From contig JADGEP010000010.1 of NCBI GenBank assembly GCA_016744275.1, positions 1 through 21,890 of the forward strand: a stretch of 21,890 bases of DNA, given 5' to 3'. The notes beneath the pieces are model-generated. The model had not been told where the DNA came from, did not search any database, and saw nothing but the letters and a program-made list of their open reading frames with translations. Shown piece after piece: positions 14,275 through 21,235 of the stretch (within the stretch, counting starts at the first letter, position 1; every line of letters begins with the position of its first letter). Made by a program: the position numbers and the translations under genes. The DNA comes from Candidatus Krumholzibacteriia bacterium. GTDB taxonomy: Bacteria; Krumholzibacteriota; Krumholzibacteriia; LZORAL124-64-63.

Positions 14275-15612
14275 ATGGGAAACCGCCAAGATGATGCCGC
14301 CGGATACTCCACCGAACAACCTCGCGAACGCGCGGTGCTGGCTGGCGTGCACTTGCCCGAGGCCTGGTCAGGTGGCATGGGGGGCGACGCGGACCTGCCG
14401 GAATTGGCGCGGTTGGTCGACACCGCCGGCGCCGATGTCTTGGGCGAGGTGGAGCAACGCCGGCACCGCCCGACGCCTTCGACCTTCCTGGGCAAAGGCA
14501 AACTGGATGAACTGAAAGAGCTGGTTGAAGAGAACGAAGCGACGCTGGTTGTCTTCGACAACGAGCTTTCGCCGGCCCAGGGGCGCAACCTGGAAAAAGC
14601 CCTGGATGTGAATGTCCTGGATCGCACGGAGTTGATTCTGGACATCTTCGCCAGCCACGCCAGCACGCGGCAGTCGCGCCTGCAGGTTGAGTTGGCCCAG
14701 TTGCAATACCTGCTACCGCGCCTGACGCGGCTGTGGTCCCATCTGGACCGGCATGCTGGTGGCATCGGCACGCGCGGACCGGGTGAAACCCAGCTCGAAT
14801 CCGACCGGCGCCTGCTGAACAAGCGCATCGCCGTGCTGAGCAAAGCGCTGAAAGAAATCGAAACCACCCGGCAAACCCAGGTGCGTTCGCGGGACCGCGT
14901 TTTCAAAGCGGCTCTGGTGGGGTATACGAATGCCGGAAAATCGACCCTGATGAATGGCATCACCACGGCAGATGTCTACGTGAAGGACCAGCTGTTCGCA
15001 ACCCTGGATGCGACCACGCGCCGGGTCGAGGCCGACGAGCGCCGCCGGTTCTTGCTGACCGATACCGTCGGGTTCATCCGGCGCTTGCCGCATCATCTGG
15101 TTGAAAGCTTCAAGGCCACTTTGCAGGAAGTGCGCGACGCCGACCTGATGGTGCACGTGGTGGACGCTGGCCATGTGGATCCGGAACACCAGATCGCTTC
15201 GGTCAACAAGGTGCTCAAGGATATCGTGCCGGTGGAGAAACCCACCCTGATGGTATTCAACAAGATGGACCTGGTGGACCGCGAGTTGTTCGAAAACCGA
15301 TTTAGCCGGGCGTATCCCGAGGCGATCTTTGTCTCGGCCAAGGACGGCATCGGCTGCGGCGAACTGCGGGAAGCTATCCTGGTCCGGGTTCTGGGCAAGG
15401 AAATGATCCGGACCGTGCGCGTGCCCCTGACCAACATGCACTGCCTGAGCCGGTTCCACCGCACCGGGTCTGTGCTCGAACAAACCTTCACCGAAGACAT
15501 GTGCGATACGACCCTGCGCCTGACCGAAGAGGAGTTCAGCCGGTTGGTATCCCGCGAAGGTGCGGTGCTGATCGACGAGAAAATTGACGAGAAGGTTGAC
15601 GAGGAGGAATAG
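14275..15612 (+). CDS. hflX: ribosome-associated GTPase HflX
   Basis: GTPase that in studied bacteria splits stalled or stress-inactivated 70S ribosomes. The 445-residue product has the HflX N-terminal domain (STFLGKGKLDELKE, then LDRTELILDIFASHASTRQS) and the family's glycine-rich stretch GGIGTRGPGETQLE. The G domain has G1 GYTNAGKST at 216-224, G3 DTVG at 263-266, G4 NKMD at 329-332 and G5 SAK at 354-356. Translation begins at ATG 14275, one base after the ABC-F stop, with only a distant AAGGA upstream, so translational coupling is likely. The C-terminus ends in an unusual run of acidic I/V-D-E repeats encoded by 12-bp tandem DNA repeats. Confidence 0.96.
   Translation: MGNRQDDAAGYSTEQPRERAVLAGVHLPEAWSGGMGGDADLPELARLVDTAGADVLGEVEQRRHRPTPSTFLGKGKLDELKELVEENEATLVVFDNELSPAQGRNLEKALDVNVLDRTELILDIFASHASTRQSRLQVELAQLQYLLPRLTRLWSHLDRHAGGIGTRGPGETQLESDRRLLNKRIAVLSKALKEIETTRQTQVRSRDRVFKAALVGYTNAGKSTLMNGITTADVYVKDQLFATLDATTRRVEADERRRFLLTDTVGFIRRLPHHLVESFKATLQEVRDADLMVHVVDAGHVDPEHQIASVNKVLKDIVPVEKPTLMVFNKMDLVDRELFENRFSRAYPEAIFVSAKDGIGCGELREAILVRVLGKEMIRTVRVPLTNMHCLSRFHRTGSVLEQTFTEDMCDTTLRLTEEEFSRLVSREGAVLIDEKIDEKVDEEE
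15571..15606 (+). repeat. three 12-bp tandem repeats at the 3' end of hflX
   Basis: Three imperfect 12-bp units of the form (A/G)T(C/T)GACGAG followed by AAA, AAG or GAG encode I-D-E-K, I-D-E-K and V-D-E-E. They form the acidic C-terminal tail, and copy number could vary between strains by slippage. Confidence 0.7.
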
Positions 15613-15896
15613 CCCCTCGCGGCGGCGTTGGCCTGCCGATTGCATAAGGTTCCTTTAACGACCGATATCCCCACAAATCATTGCATTGCGCCAACCGCAT
15701 CACGGCTGAGCGTTGCGCTATGCCATGCCCCCCCTTTTGACTCCACCTCAAGACCCTCATAGCACCCTTTAGGGAGTGTTCTGCCCCGGGCATGGACTTT
15801 GCTGGAAAATACCTGAAGAAATGTGTCCTGCGGCCGATAAAACGCCTGGAAACACGATTTTCAATTACCCAGCGAAGGGAATTGGGGGACTGGAAC
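15613..15896. other. non-coding gap between hflX and the pilus genes
   Basis: About 280 bp without a convincing gene. It holds the sigma-54-like element, an imperfect inverted repeat at 15683-15723 (arms GCATTGCGC and GCGCTATGC with a mismatch and a bulge), and a second weak promoter candidate, TTGACT (15737-15742) with TAGCAC (15760-15765) at 17-bp spacing. An upstream in-frame ATG at 15792 would extend the first pilin by 35 residues but has no supporting site. Confidence 0.5.
15629..15644 (+). promoter_or_regulatory. sigma-54-like -24/-12 element upstream of the pilus genes
   Basis: TGGCCTGCCGATTGCA keeps the invariant GG and GC doublets at the 12-base spacing of the consensus TGGCAC-N5-TTGC, and has a perfect TTGCA -12 half. 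The -24 half deviates at two positions. It lies 17 bp past the hflX stop. Pilus genes are sigma-54 controlled in several groups. The leader to the first pilin would be about 240 nt. Confidence 0.4.
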
Positions 15897-16352
15897 ATGA
15901 TGTCAACCCACTCAAATATCAGGCAGAAATTGCCGGGACAACGAGCCAGAAGGCGCGGCTTTTCCATGGTCGAGATGATGGTGGTCATCGGCATCGTCGG
16001 CATCATTGCCACGATCTCGGCGCCGCCCATTTTCCGCTATGTGCAGTCCAATCGACTGCAGACCAATACCGACCGCCTGGCCGCTGATCTGCAATACGCC
16101 CGGACGTTGTCCATCGCCAGCAGTTCGATCCTGCGTTTCACCGCGACACCCGTTGGCTACAAGCTGGAGAACCCCAATACCGGGGCGTTGATTCGCGAAA
16201 CAGACTTTGGTCATGACCTGGAATTGGACATGGCCCAGACCGCCGACTTCTACCCCTGGGGCATGGCCGACGCATCGGTTTTCAATATCACCAACGCCGC
16301 GGGAACAAATCAGGTGACGTTGTTGCCCACCGGCCTTGTGGAGGTGCATTGA
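15897..16352 (+). CDS. FimT/GspH-like type IV minor pilin
   Basis: A 151-residue prepilin. The basic leader RARRRG ends at Gly21, the prepilin peptidase cleavage site. The mature protein begins FSMVEM, with Phe22 as the methylated +1 residue and Glu26 at +5, followed by the hydrophobic helix MVVIGIVGIIATISAPPIF. The segment RLAADLQYARTLSIASSS is typical of GspH/FimT minor pilins, which help initiate pilus or pseudopilus assembly. GGGGG at 15884-15888 sits about 8 nt before ATG 15897, which favours this start over ATG 15792. It heads a run of four pilin-like genes and overlaps or abuts the next one. Confidence 0.88.
   Translation: MMSTHSNIRQKLPGQRARRRGFSMVEMMVVIGIVGIIATISAPPIFRYVQSNRLQTNTDRLAADLQYARTLSIASSSILRFTATPVGYKLENPNTGALIRETDFGHDLELDMAQTADFYPWGMADASVFNITNAAGTNQVTLLPTGLVEVH
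16340..16344 (+). promoter_or_regulatory. ribosome binding site for the PilV-like gene
   Basis: GGAGG lies within the last codons of the FimT-like gene, 10 nt before ATG 16355 and 4 nt before the alternative TTG 16349. The ATG spacing is the better fit. Confidence 0.6.
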
Positions 16353-16354
16353 GC

Positions 16355-16753
16355 ATGTTGAATAAACTGAATCGAGCCTGGCGCCGCTTCATGACTCAGG
16401 GACCATCCCTGGGACGTGAGGGCTTCACCCTCATCGAAATCCTGGTGGTTCTGATGATTCTCTCGGTCGGCATCCTGCCCATCGCGGTGATTCAACACCG
16501 GGCCCGGCAGGAAGTCAGCGAGGCCGACCGTTACACCGAAGGTATCACCATCGCCTCGGCCCAATTGGAACGGATCAAGGGCATGGGATTTGGTGCGGCG
16601 GTGCCCGACAGCGGCGCGGCCGGTCACGTGAATTGGGTGGCGAACGTGAACAATGTCTCCTTCGGTCTGGACCGCATCGTGGTGACGGCCAGTTGGCAAA
16701 ACGGCAGCGTGATGGAAACCCTCACGGTGACCGACCTGGTATCGATGCGATGA
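16355..16753 (+). CDS. PilV-like minor type IV pilin
   Basis: A 132-residue prepilin. The leader ends GREG at Gly23, and the mature end begins FTLIEILVVLMILSVGILPI, with Glu28 at the +5 position. The SVGILPIAVIQ pattern and the later AQLERIKGMGF segment match PilV-type minor pilins, which with FimT, PilW and PilX form the priming tip complex. The start is ATG 16355 (GGAGG 10 nt upstream), or TTG 16349, which overlaps the previous stop codon. Tight packing indicates one transcript with its neighbours. Confidence 0.85.
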   Translation: MLNKLNRAWRRFMTQGPSLGREGFTLIEILVVLMILSVGILPIAVIQHRARQEVSEADRYTEGITIASAQLERIKGMGFGAAVPDSGAAGHVNWVANVNNVSFGLDRIVVTASWQNGSVMETLTVTDLVSMR

Positions 16754-16776
16754 GAGTCTTTAAAGGGAACACAAGA

Positions 16777-17379
16777 ATGGGGAGCCTGATGCAGCATCAG
16801 AACCAAGGCCAAGAGAGCGACAGACGCCGGGGTTTTTCCCTGGTGGAATTGATGATCTCGTTGGCGATTTTTGGCATCATCATGGGCGTGACTTTTGGAT
16901 TCCTGGTCGGCGCGCGCGACAGCTATTCGGCGACTCGTGAGCGCGTCCAGTACCAGCAGTCTATGCGTGCAGTGATGTCATTGATCACCCGCGAAGTGCG
17001 TTCCACGGGTTGCGATCCTTCAGGCGCCGGCTTCGAGCCGTTTGGCATGGCTGCGACGGCGGCGATGAGTTGCGCCATGGATCTCAACGGCGACGGTGAC
17101 ACCACAGACACCACGCCTGACGAAAGCGTCACCTACGCCTACAACGCGGGCACCGGAGAACTGGTGCGCTTCGACGGTGCTTTGGCAATGACAGTATTGC
17201 GCGGCCTCAATGGCATGACTTTCACCTATTTCGACGCGAATGGCGCGGTGCTTGGTGCCGTGCCCCTGAACGCCCTGGATCGCGCCATGGTGCGCTATGT
17301 CGAAGTGATGATGGATGGCGAAACCGACTCCGGTGAGCCCGTGAATTACACAACCCGCATCGCCCTGCGGAACGGTTAA
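16777..17379 (+). CDS. PilW-like minor type IV pilin
   Basis: A 200-residue prepilin. The leader ends RRRG at Gly19, followed by FSLVELMISLAIFGIIMGV with Glu24 at +5. The downstream region (MSLITREVRSTGCDPSGAGF) is characteristic of PilW. Residues 102-108 (DLNGDGD) look like a calcium-binding loop. AAGGG at 16763-16767, 9 nt upstream, favours ATG 16777. An upstream ATG at 16750 overlaps the PilV stop as ATGA and would add nine residues. PilW is an expected partner of PilX and PilY1, which follow. Confidence 0.87.
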   Translation: MGSLMQHQNQGQESDRRRGFSLVELMISLAIFGIIMGVTFGFLVGARDSYSATRERVQYQQSMRAVMSLITREVRSTGCDPSGAGFEPFGMAATAAMSCAMDLNGDGDTTDTTPDESVTYAYNAGTGELVRFDGALAMTVLRGLNGMTFTYFDANGAVLGAVPLNALDRAMVRYVEVMMDGETDSGEPVNYTTRIALRNG

Positions 17380-17397
17380 ACCATGTATGGAGACGAT

Positions 17398-17859
17398 ATG
17401 CAGAAGACAGAACTGAACCGCGAAGGCTTCGCGATGGTGACCACGCTTTTGGTGGTGCTGATCCTGAGCGTGTTGGCCGTTGGCGCGGTGTGGATGGCCA
17501 CCTCGGAGAAGAAAACGACTTTTGCCGAAGGTGTGCATGTGGCTTCGGTCTTTGCGGCCGATGCTGGTGGCGAAGCGGGTATCAATTTTATCCGGCTTTC
17601 GGATACTCCCCCGGACGTCGTCGACTTCACGACGATGAGCGTGCGCAATCAGGGGAACACCGTGTTGGAGGGCGCACAGAGATACTCTTACAGCGCGATC
17701 GCCATAAATAACCCTCCCGAACTGGGAAAACCCAAGCCGGGTTGGGGAATGAGCTACGTGGATTTTGACTACCAGATCGGGTCCCGTGGAGCCGCTGGTC
17801 AAAATGGTGACAGCGGAGTGGATGTGGTTCTCAGCCGTATGTACCGGACGGGATACTGA
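17398..17859 (+). CDS. PilX-like pilus assembly protein
   Basis: A protein of 153 residues. The short leader NREG ends at Gly10, and the mature part begins FAMVTTLLVVLILSVLAVGA, a hydrophobic helix of PilX_N type. Position +5 is Thr15 rather than Glu, as often seen in PilX-type pilins. The body lacks a recognised domain and ends in an acidic, aspartate-containing stretch (GDSGVDVVLSRMYRTGY). TGGAG at 17388-17392 sits 5 nt before ATG 17398; ATG 17383 is the alternative and lacks such a site. Its place between PilW-like and PilY1 genes supports the assignment more than the sequence alone. Confidence 0.8.
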   Translation: MQKTELNREGFAMVTTLLVVLILSVLAVGAVWMATSEKKTTFAEGVHVASVFAADAGGEAGINFIRLSDTPPDVVDFTTMSVRNQGNTVLEGAQRYSYSAIAINNPPELGKPKPGWGMSYVDFDYQIGSRGAAGQNGDSGVDVVLSRMYRTGY

Positions 17860-17866
17860 TCACATT

Positions 17867-17876
17867 CGAATATTCG
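17867..17876. repeat. 10-bp palindrome in the pilX-pilY1 gap
   Basis: CGAATATTCG equals its reverse complement and lies in the 75-bp gap before pilY1. No role can be assigned. Confidence 0.4.
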
Positions 17877-17934
17877 GGGGATGAACTGACGTGGAAAAGG
17901 ACACCGGTCCAAAATGTCGGCAGGAGACAATAGA

Positions 17935-20676
17935 ATGAAGAACTCAAAACACAATCAGAACCGCGCCGGGGCCTGCTTGCTGTTGATGGGCGCGTTGCTC
18001 ATTGCCAGCTTGGCGCCGGCCACGGGGTCAGCCCAGGTCGACTGCCAGATTCCTCTGTTTGTGAAACAGAATCTGGTTGGCGCCAACGTGATGATCCTGG
18101 CGGACAATTCCGGTTCGATGAATGAGGCGGCCTACCATACTGCCTACAATTCTCGAATGGTTTACGCGGGGAATTTTACCACCAACTCGACCTACTGGGT
18201 CGGCAACGACGGCACCTACTCGCCGCGGAGCTTCAACTGGGCCTTCCCGTCGACACCGACGGCGAAGCTGGTCGAATCTGACCAGGGTGAAGACGGGCGC
18301 TATCGGGGCAACTACCTGAACTGGGTTTATTTCCACGCCTCGGCGACCGAGCGGGCAAACATTCCCCAATCGACGCGCATCCAGGTGTTGAAGCAGGTCC
18401 TCAGTTCGGTGATCCAGCGCTCGGCGCGGTTGCGCTTCGGCCTGACGGTTTTCGACAACAACGACGGTGGACATGTCATCGGTGAAATTGGCGAAGACCA
18501 CGATGTGTTGCGAGCCCAGATCGACGGCATCCGGGCCAATACCTGGACACCTTTGGGCGAATCGGCCGAAACCGTGTTGGACTATTTCTCCGATGACAGC
18601 GCCAACGCTCCTATCGAGGTTCCCTGTCAGTTCAATTTCCAGATCATCGTCACCGATGGTGAACCGACCATGGATCGCGACGTCAGCGGTTACCTGCACG
18701 ACGCCGACGGTGATGGCCACGATCCTGGTACCTGCACCAGCATCGGTTCCAATCTGACTGATTGGTACGACTGCAGTGATCACTTGGACGATGTGGTTTG
18801 GTGGATGAAGAACAAGGATCTGCGCCCCGATCTAGATGGCGACCAGACCGTCTCGACTTACGTGGTGGGCTTCCACCAGGATATTCCCCTGCTGCAGGAC
18901 ACAGCTGACAACGGTGACGGCTTGTTCTACTTCGCGGACAACGCGGTGCAGCTGACCCGAAGCATTGAATGGGCGGTGCAGGACATCCTGCGGCGCATCT
19001 CCGCCGGTAGTGCTGTGGCCGTGGTTTCGACCGAACGAGGTACCGACGACCGCCTCTATCGTGGCAAGTTCATGCCCATCGATTGGGATGGCTTCCTCGA
19101 GAGTTACGCACTGCCCTACAGCAACGGTGATCATGCCGTGTGGGAAGCGGGTTCCATGTTGGCTGCGCGCTCAACGCCGCGGACGATTTTCACCGGACTG
19201 GGCAGCACCAGGTACGATTTTTCGGAGGGCAACGCGTCGAACTTGAAGGCCGCCATGAATGTGGCCACCGACGAAACAGCAGCGGCTCTCATCAAGTGGG
19301 GGCACGGCAAGGACGTAGCCGGCTTCCGCGACCGCCGTGGTTGGGTCCTGGGCGACATCGTCCACTCGACGCCAGTGGTTGTCGGCGCACCCAGTGATTT
19401 TCTCATCGAGGAAAGCTACCAAAACTTCCGGAACAACTATTCCAACCGTCGCAAAATGGTATATGTCGGCGCCAACGACGGCATGATGCACGCCTTTGAT
19501 GCCACGAGCGGTGAAGAACGGTGGGCCTTTGTGCCGGAATTCGCCTTGCCGGCTTTTGAGGCCATGGCTGACTCTTTTTACTGTCATCGTTATTCGTGTG
19601 ACCAAACCGTCAGCGTGAAAGATGTTCTGCTGGGCGGTGTGTGGCGCACGGTTTTGCTGGGTGGTGGACGTGAGGGTGGTGCGAGCATCTTTGCCCTGGA
19701 CATCACGAACCCCGACAGCCCGGATTTGTTGTGGCAGAGCAACCTGCCAAATGGCAAGACCTACCACTCTGAAGTTGAAATCGCGTCAATCGGCGGCACA
19801 CCGGTGGCGGTCGTTGGCAGCGGCCTGGATACGGATACCGGCGAAGCCTGGTTGTACTCCTTTGCCCTGTCCGACGGTTCTTTGCTCGGCTCTCGCGAGT
19901 TGAGTCAAGACAATGTCCTGCGCAACAAGGCAAGCCGGCCAGTGTTGGTTGACCTCAACCTGGATGGCCAGGTGGACGTGGTCTACGCGGCCGACTACCT
20001 CGGCAGCTTGTGGCGCATGGAAACGAACGGCAACACCAACCCCGCCGGCTGGTCAGTTTCTGAACTCTACGCGGGCTCAGACTTCATCACCGCCGATCCC
20101 GTGGCCGCCTACGGCCCGGATGGCGATGTGTACATCTACTTTGGCTCCGGTGCCTACATGGAAGACGTAGACATGGTCACGACCGATCAGCAGTATTTCT
20201 TCTGCATCTACGACAATCACAGTGGATACACTGCAGACAAGGGTGACTTGCAGAACCAGACCAGTAGCATTGGCGAAGTCAGTGGTGACGCGGGCTGGTA
20301 TATCAAGTTGTGGAATGGCGCGGGCGAGCGTGTCACCGAGCAGGCGGTGGTTGTGGCCGAAACAGCCATCTTCACCTCTTTTGCTCCGACACTCGACGCC
20401 TGTGTTGCCGGCGGAACTTCGTATCTGTACCAGATGAGGTACGACGACGGTGGCCTGGCCGAAGGCGATACCACGCCTGAAGACCGTTCCGATAGCCTGG
20501 GTGAAGGCATCGCCTCGTATCCGGTGGTCGATTTGACCGAGGGTACGGTTGTGGTGCAGTCCAGTGATGCGAGCATCAGCATTACTCCCATCGCCTCGAT
20601 CTACCAGCGCATGACGGTGAAGGCGTGGCAAGAGAGCTTTGACCATGTGATGCCCGTGACCACGCCGGTGAACTGA
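17935..20676 (+). CDS. pilY1: PilY1 / PilC-like type IV pilus tip adhesin
   Basis: A 913-residue secreted protein. A signal peptide (LLLMGALLIASLAPATGSAQ) is followed by a von Willebrand A-type domain with MIDAS motif DNSGSM at 57-62 and a later TDGEP. An inserted acidic loop (HDADGDGHD, about 255-263) sits inside that domain. The C-terminal half is the PilY1 beta-propeller: GDIVHSTPVVVG, YVGANDGMMHAFD, VLLGGGREGGASIFALD, and a calcium-type loop DLNLDGQVD at 673-681 followed by YAADYLGSLWRM. PilY1 proteins act in pilus extension, adhesion and surface sensing, with calcium dependence in Pseudomonas. I chose ATG 17935 over ATG 17914 because AGGAGA lies 7 nt upstream. Confidence 0.94.
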   Translation: MKNSKHNQNRAGACLLLMGALLIASLAPATGSAQVDCQIPLFVKQNLVGANVMILADNSGSMNEAAYHTAYNSRMVYAGNFTTNSTYWVGNDGTYSPRSFNWAFPSTPTAKLVESDQGEDGRYRGNYLNWVYFHASATERANIPQSTRIQVLKQVLSSVIQRSARLRFGLTVFDNNDGGHVIGEIGEDHDVLRAQIDGIRANTWTPLGESAETVLDYFSDDSANAPIEVPCQFNFQIIVTDGEPTMDRDVSGYLHDADGDGHDPGTCTSIGSNLTDWYDCSDHLDDVVWWMKNKDLRPDLDGDQTVSTYVVGFHQDIPLLQDTADNGDGLFYFADNAVQLTRSIEWAVQDILRRISAGSAVAVVSTERGTDDRLYRGKFMPIDWDGFLESYALPYSNGDHAVWEAGSMLAARSTPRTIFTGLGSTRYDFSEGNASNLKAAMNVATDETAAALIKWGHGKDVAGFRDRRGWVLGDIVHSTPVVVGAPSDFLIEESYQNFRNNYSNRRKMVYVGANDGMMHAFDATSGEERWAFVPEFALPAFEAMADSFYCHRYSCDQTVSVKDVLLGGVWRTVLLGGGREGGASIFALDITNPDSPDLLWQSNLPNGKTYHSEVEIASIGGTPVAVVGSGLDTDTGEAWLYSFALSDGSLLGSRELSQDNVLRNKASRPVLVDLNLDGQVDVVYAADYLGSLWRMETNGNTNPAGWSVSELYAGSDFITADPVAAYGPDGDVYIYFGSGAYMEDVDMVTTDQQYFFCIYDNHSGYTADKGDLQNQTSSIGEVSGDAGWYIKLWNGAGERVTEQAVVVAETAIFTSFAPTLDACVAGGTSYLYQMRYDDGGLAEGDTTPEDRSDSLGEGIASYPVVDLTEGTVVVQSSDASISITPIASIYQRMTVKAWQESFDHVMPVTTPVN

Positions 20677-20710
20677 TGATTTTGGACAACAAGAAACGAG
20701 ATCCCAATAC

Positions 20711-20716
20711 AGGAGG
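20711..20716 (+). promoter_or_regulatory. strong ribosome binding site of the small secreted protein gene
   Basis: AGGAGG lies 7 nt before ATG 20724 and settles that start over the in-frame ATG 20676, which would overlap the PilY1 stop region. Confidence 0.75.
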
Positions 20717-20723
20717 GTTCCAC

Positions 20724-21179
20724 ATGAAACGCATCACGGTTCTGGCCCTGGCTCTGGTCGTCGCTCTGGGAGTGATGAACGCACCGGACGCCGGTGCGGG
20801 CTGGTTGAACAAAAAGAAGCCCAAACGCACTGAAAAACCCGAGTGGATGGCGATGCCCAAGCATTTTGACGGGCCCAAGATGGCCTTCCATTCCGGTATT
20901 CTGCAGCAGGACTCATTCTCCGGTTGGAAGCTGGGCGAAATGAAGATCCAGTTTGCGAAGAATTGCGAGATCACCACCGACGGTGTGGATCGCGGTTATC
21001 TGGATGCTGGCCGTAAGGCCGTCGTCATGGGGCCGCGGATTGGCGATACAATTCTTGCCTGGAGTGTGAAAGTGGCGCAGCCCGACTTCATGGCCGGTGG
21101 CCGGTCCACTGAAGAGGTGGAGCTGGAGACCAGCGAAGCAGACCCCAACTGCGGAGAAATCATCAGGGCCCCGCGATAA
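20724..21179 (+). CDS. small secreted protein downstream of pilY1, function unknown
   Basis: A 151-residue protein. MKRITVLALALVVALGVMNA leads to an Ala-Gly-Ala site, which suggests Sec export. A basic stretch, WLNKKKPKR, follows. The core (SGILQQDSFSGWKLGEMKI, later KAVVMGPRIGDTILAWSVKV) has a strand-rich pattern ending in a G-x-I-x-A-x-x-V arrangement that reminds me of OB-fold or DUF5666-like modules; this is a weak visual impression. Two cysteines (KNCEI, PNCGEI) could pair. It occupies the place where pilE often follows PilY1 in gammaproteobacteria but has no pilin leader. Its strong ribosome binding site, its 47-nt gap from pilY1, and the terminator after it imply it belongs to the pilus operon. 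Confidence 0.8.
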   Translation: MKRITVLALALVVALGVMNAPDAGAGWLNKKKPKRTEKPEWMAMPKHFDGPKMAFHSGILQQDSFSGWKLGEMKIQFAKNCEITTDGVDRGYLDAGRKAVVMGPRIGDTILAWSVKVAQPDFMAGGRSTEEVELETSEADPNCGEIIRAPR

Positions 21180-21200
21180 TACGGGTCGCCAATGATCGAG

Positions 21201-21235
21201 AAAGCCGGGCTCTGCGGAGCCCGGCTTTATTTTTT
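21201..21235. terminator. strong intrinsic terminator between convergent genes
   Basis: AAAGCCGGGCTC (21201-21212) and GAGCCCGGCTTT (21217-21228) form a perfect 12-bp stem around TGCG, followed by T-rich sequence up to 21235. It ends the pilus operon. The hairpin also touches the stop codon of the convergent TPR gene and may serve both, though the minus-strand side has a poorer T-tract. Confidence 0.93.

Noticed and set aside
15776..16087. Open frame across the pilus leader and FimT-like start
   Set aside because: It is out of frame with the clear prepilin and lacks a translation signal.
16750..16776. ATGA overlap start for the PilW-like gene
   Set aside because: It is possible by coupling, but ATG 16777 has a well-placed AAGGG, so the shorter form was preferred.
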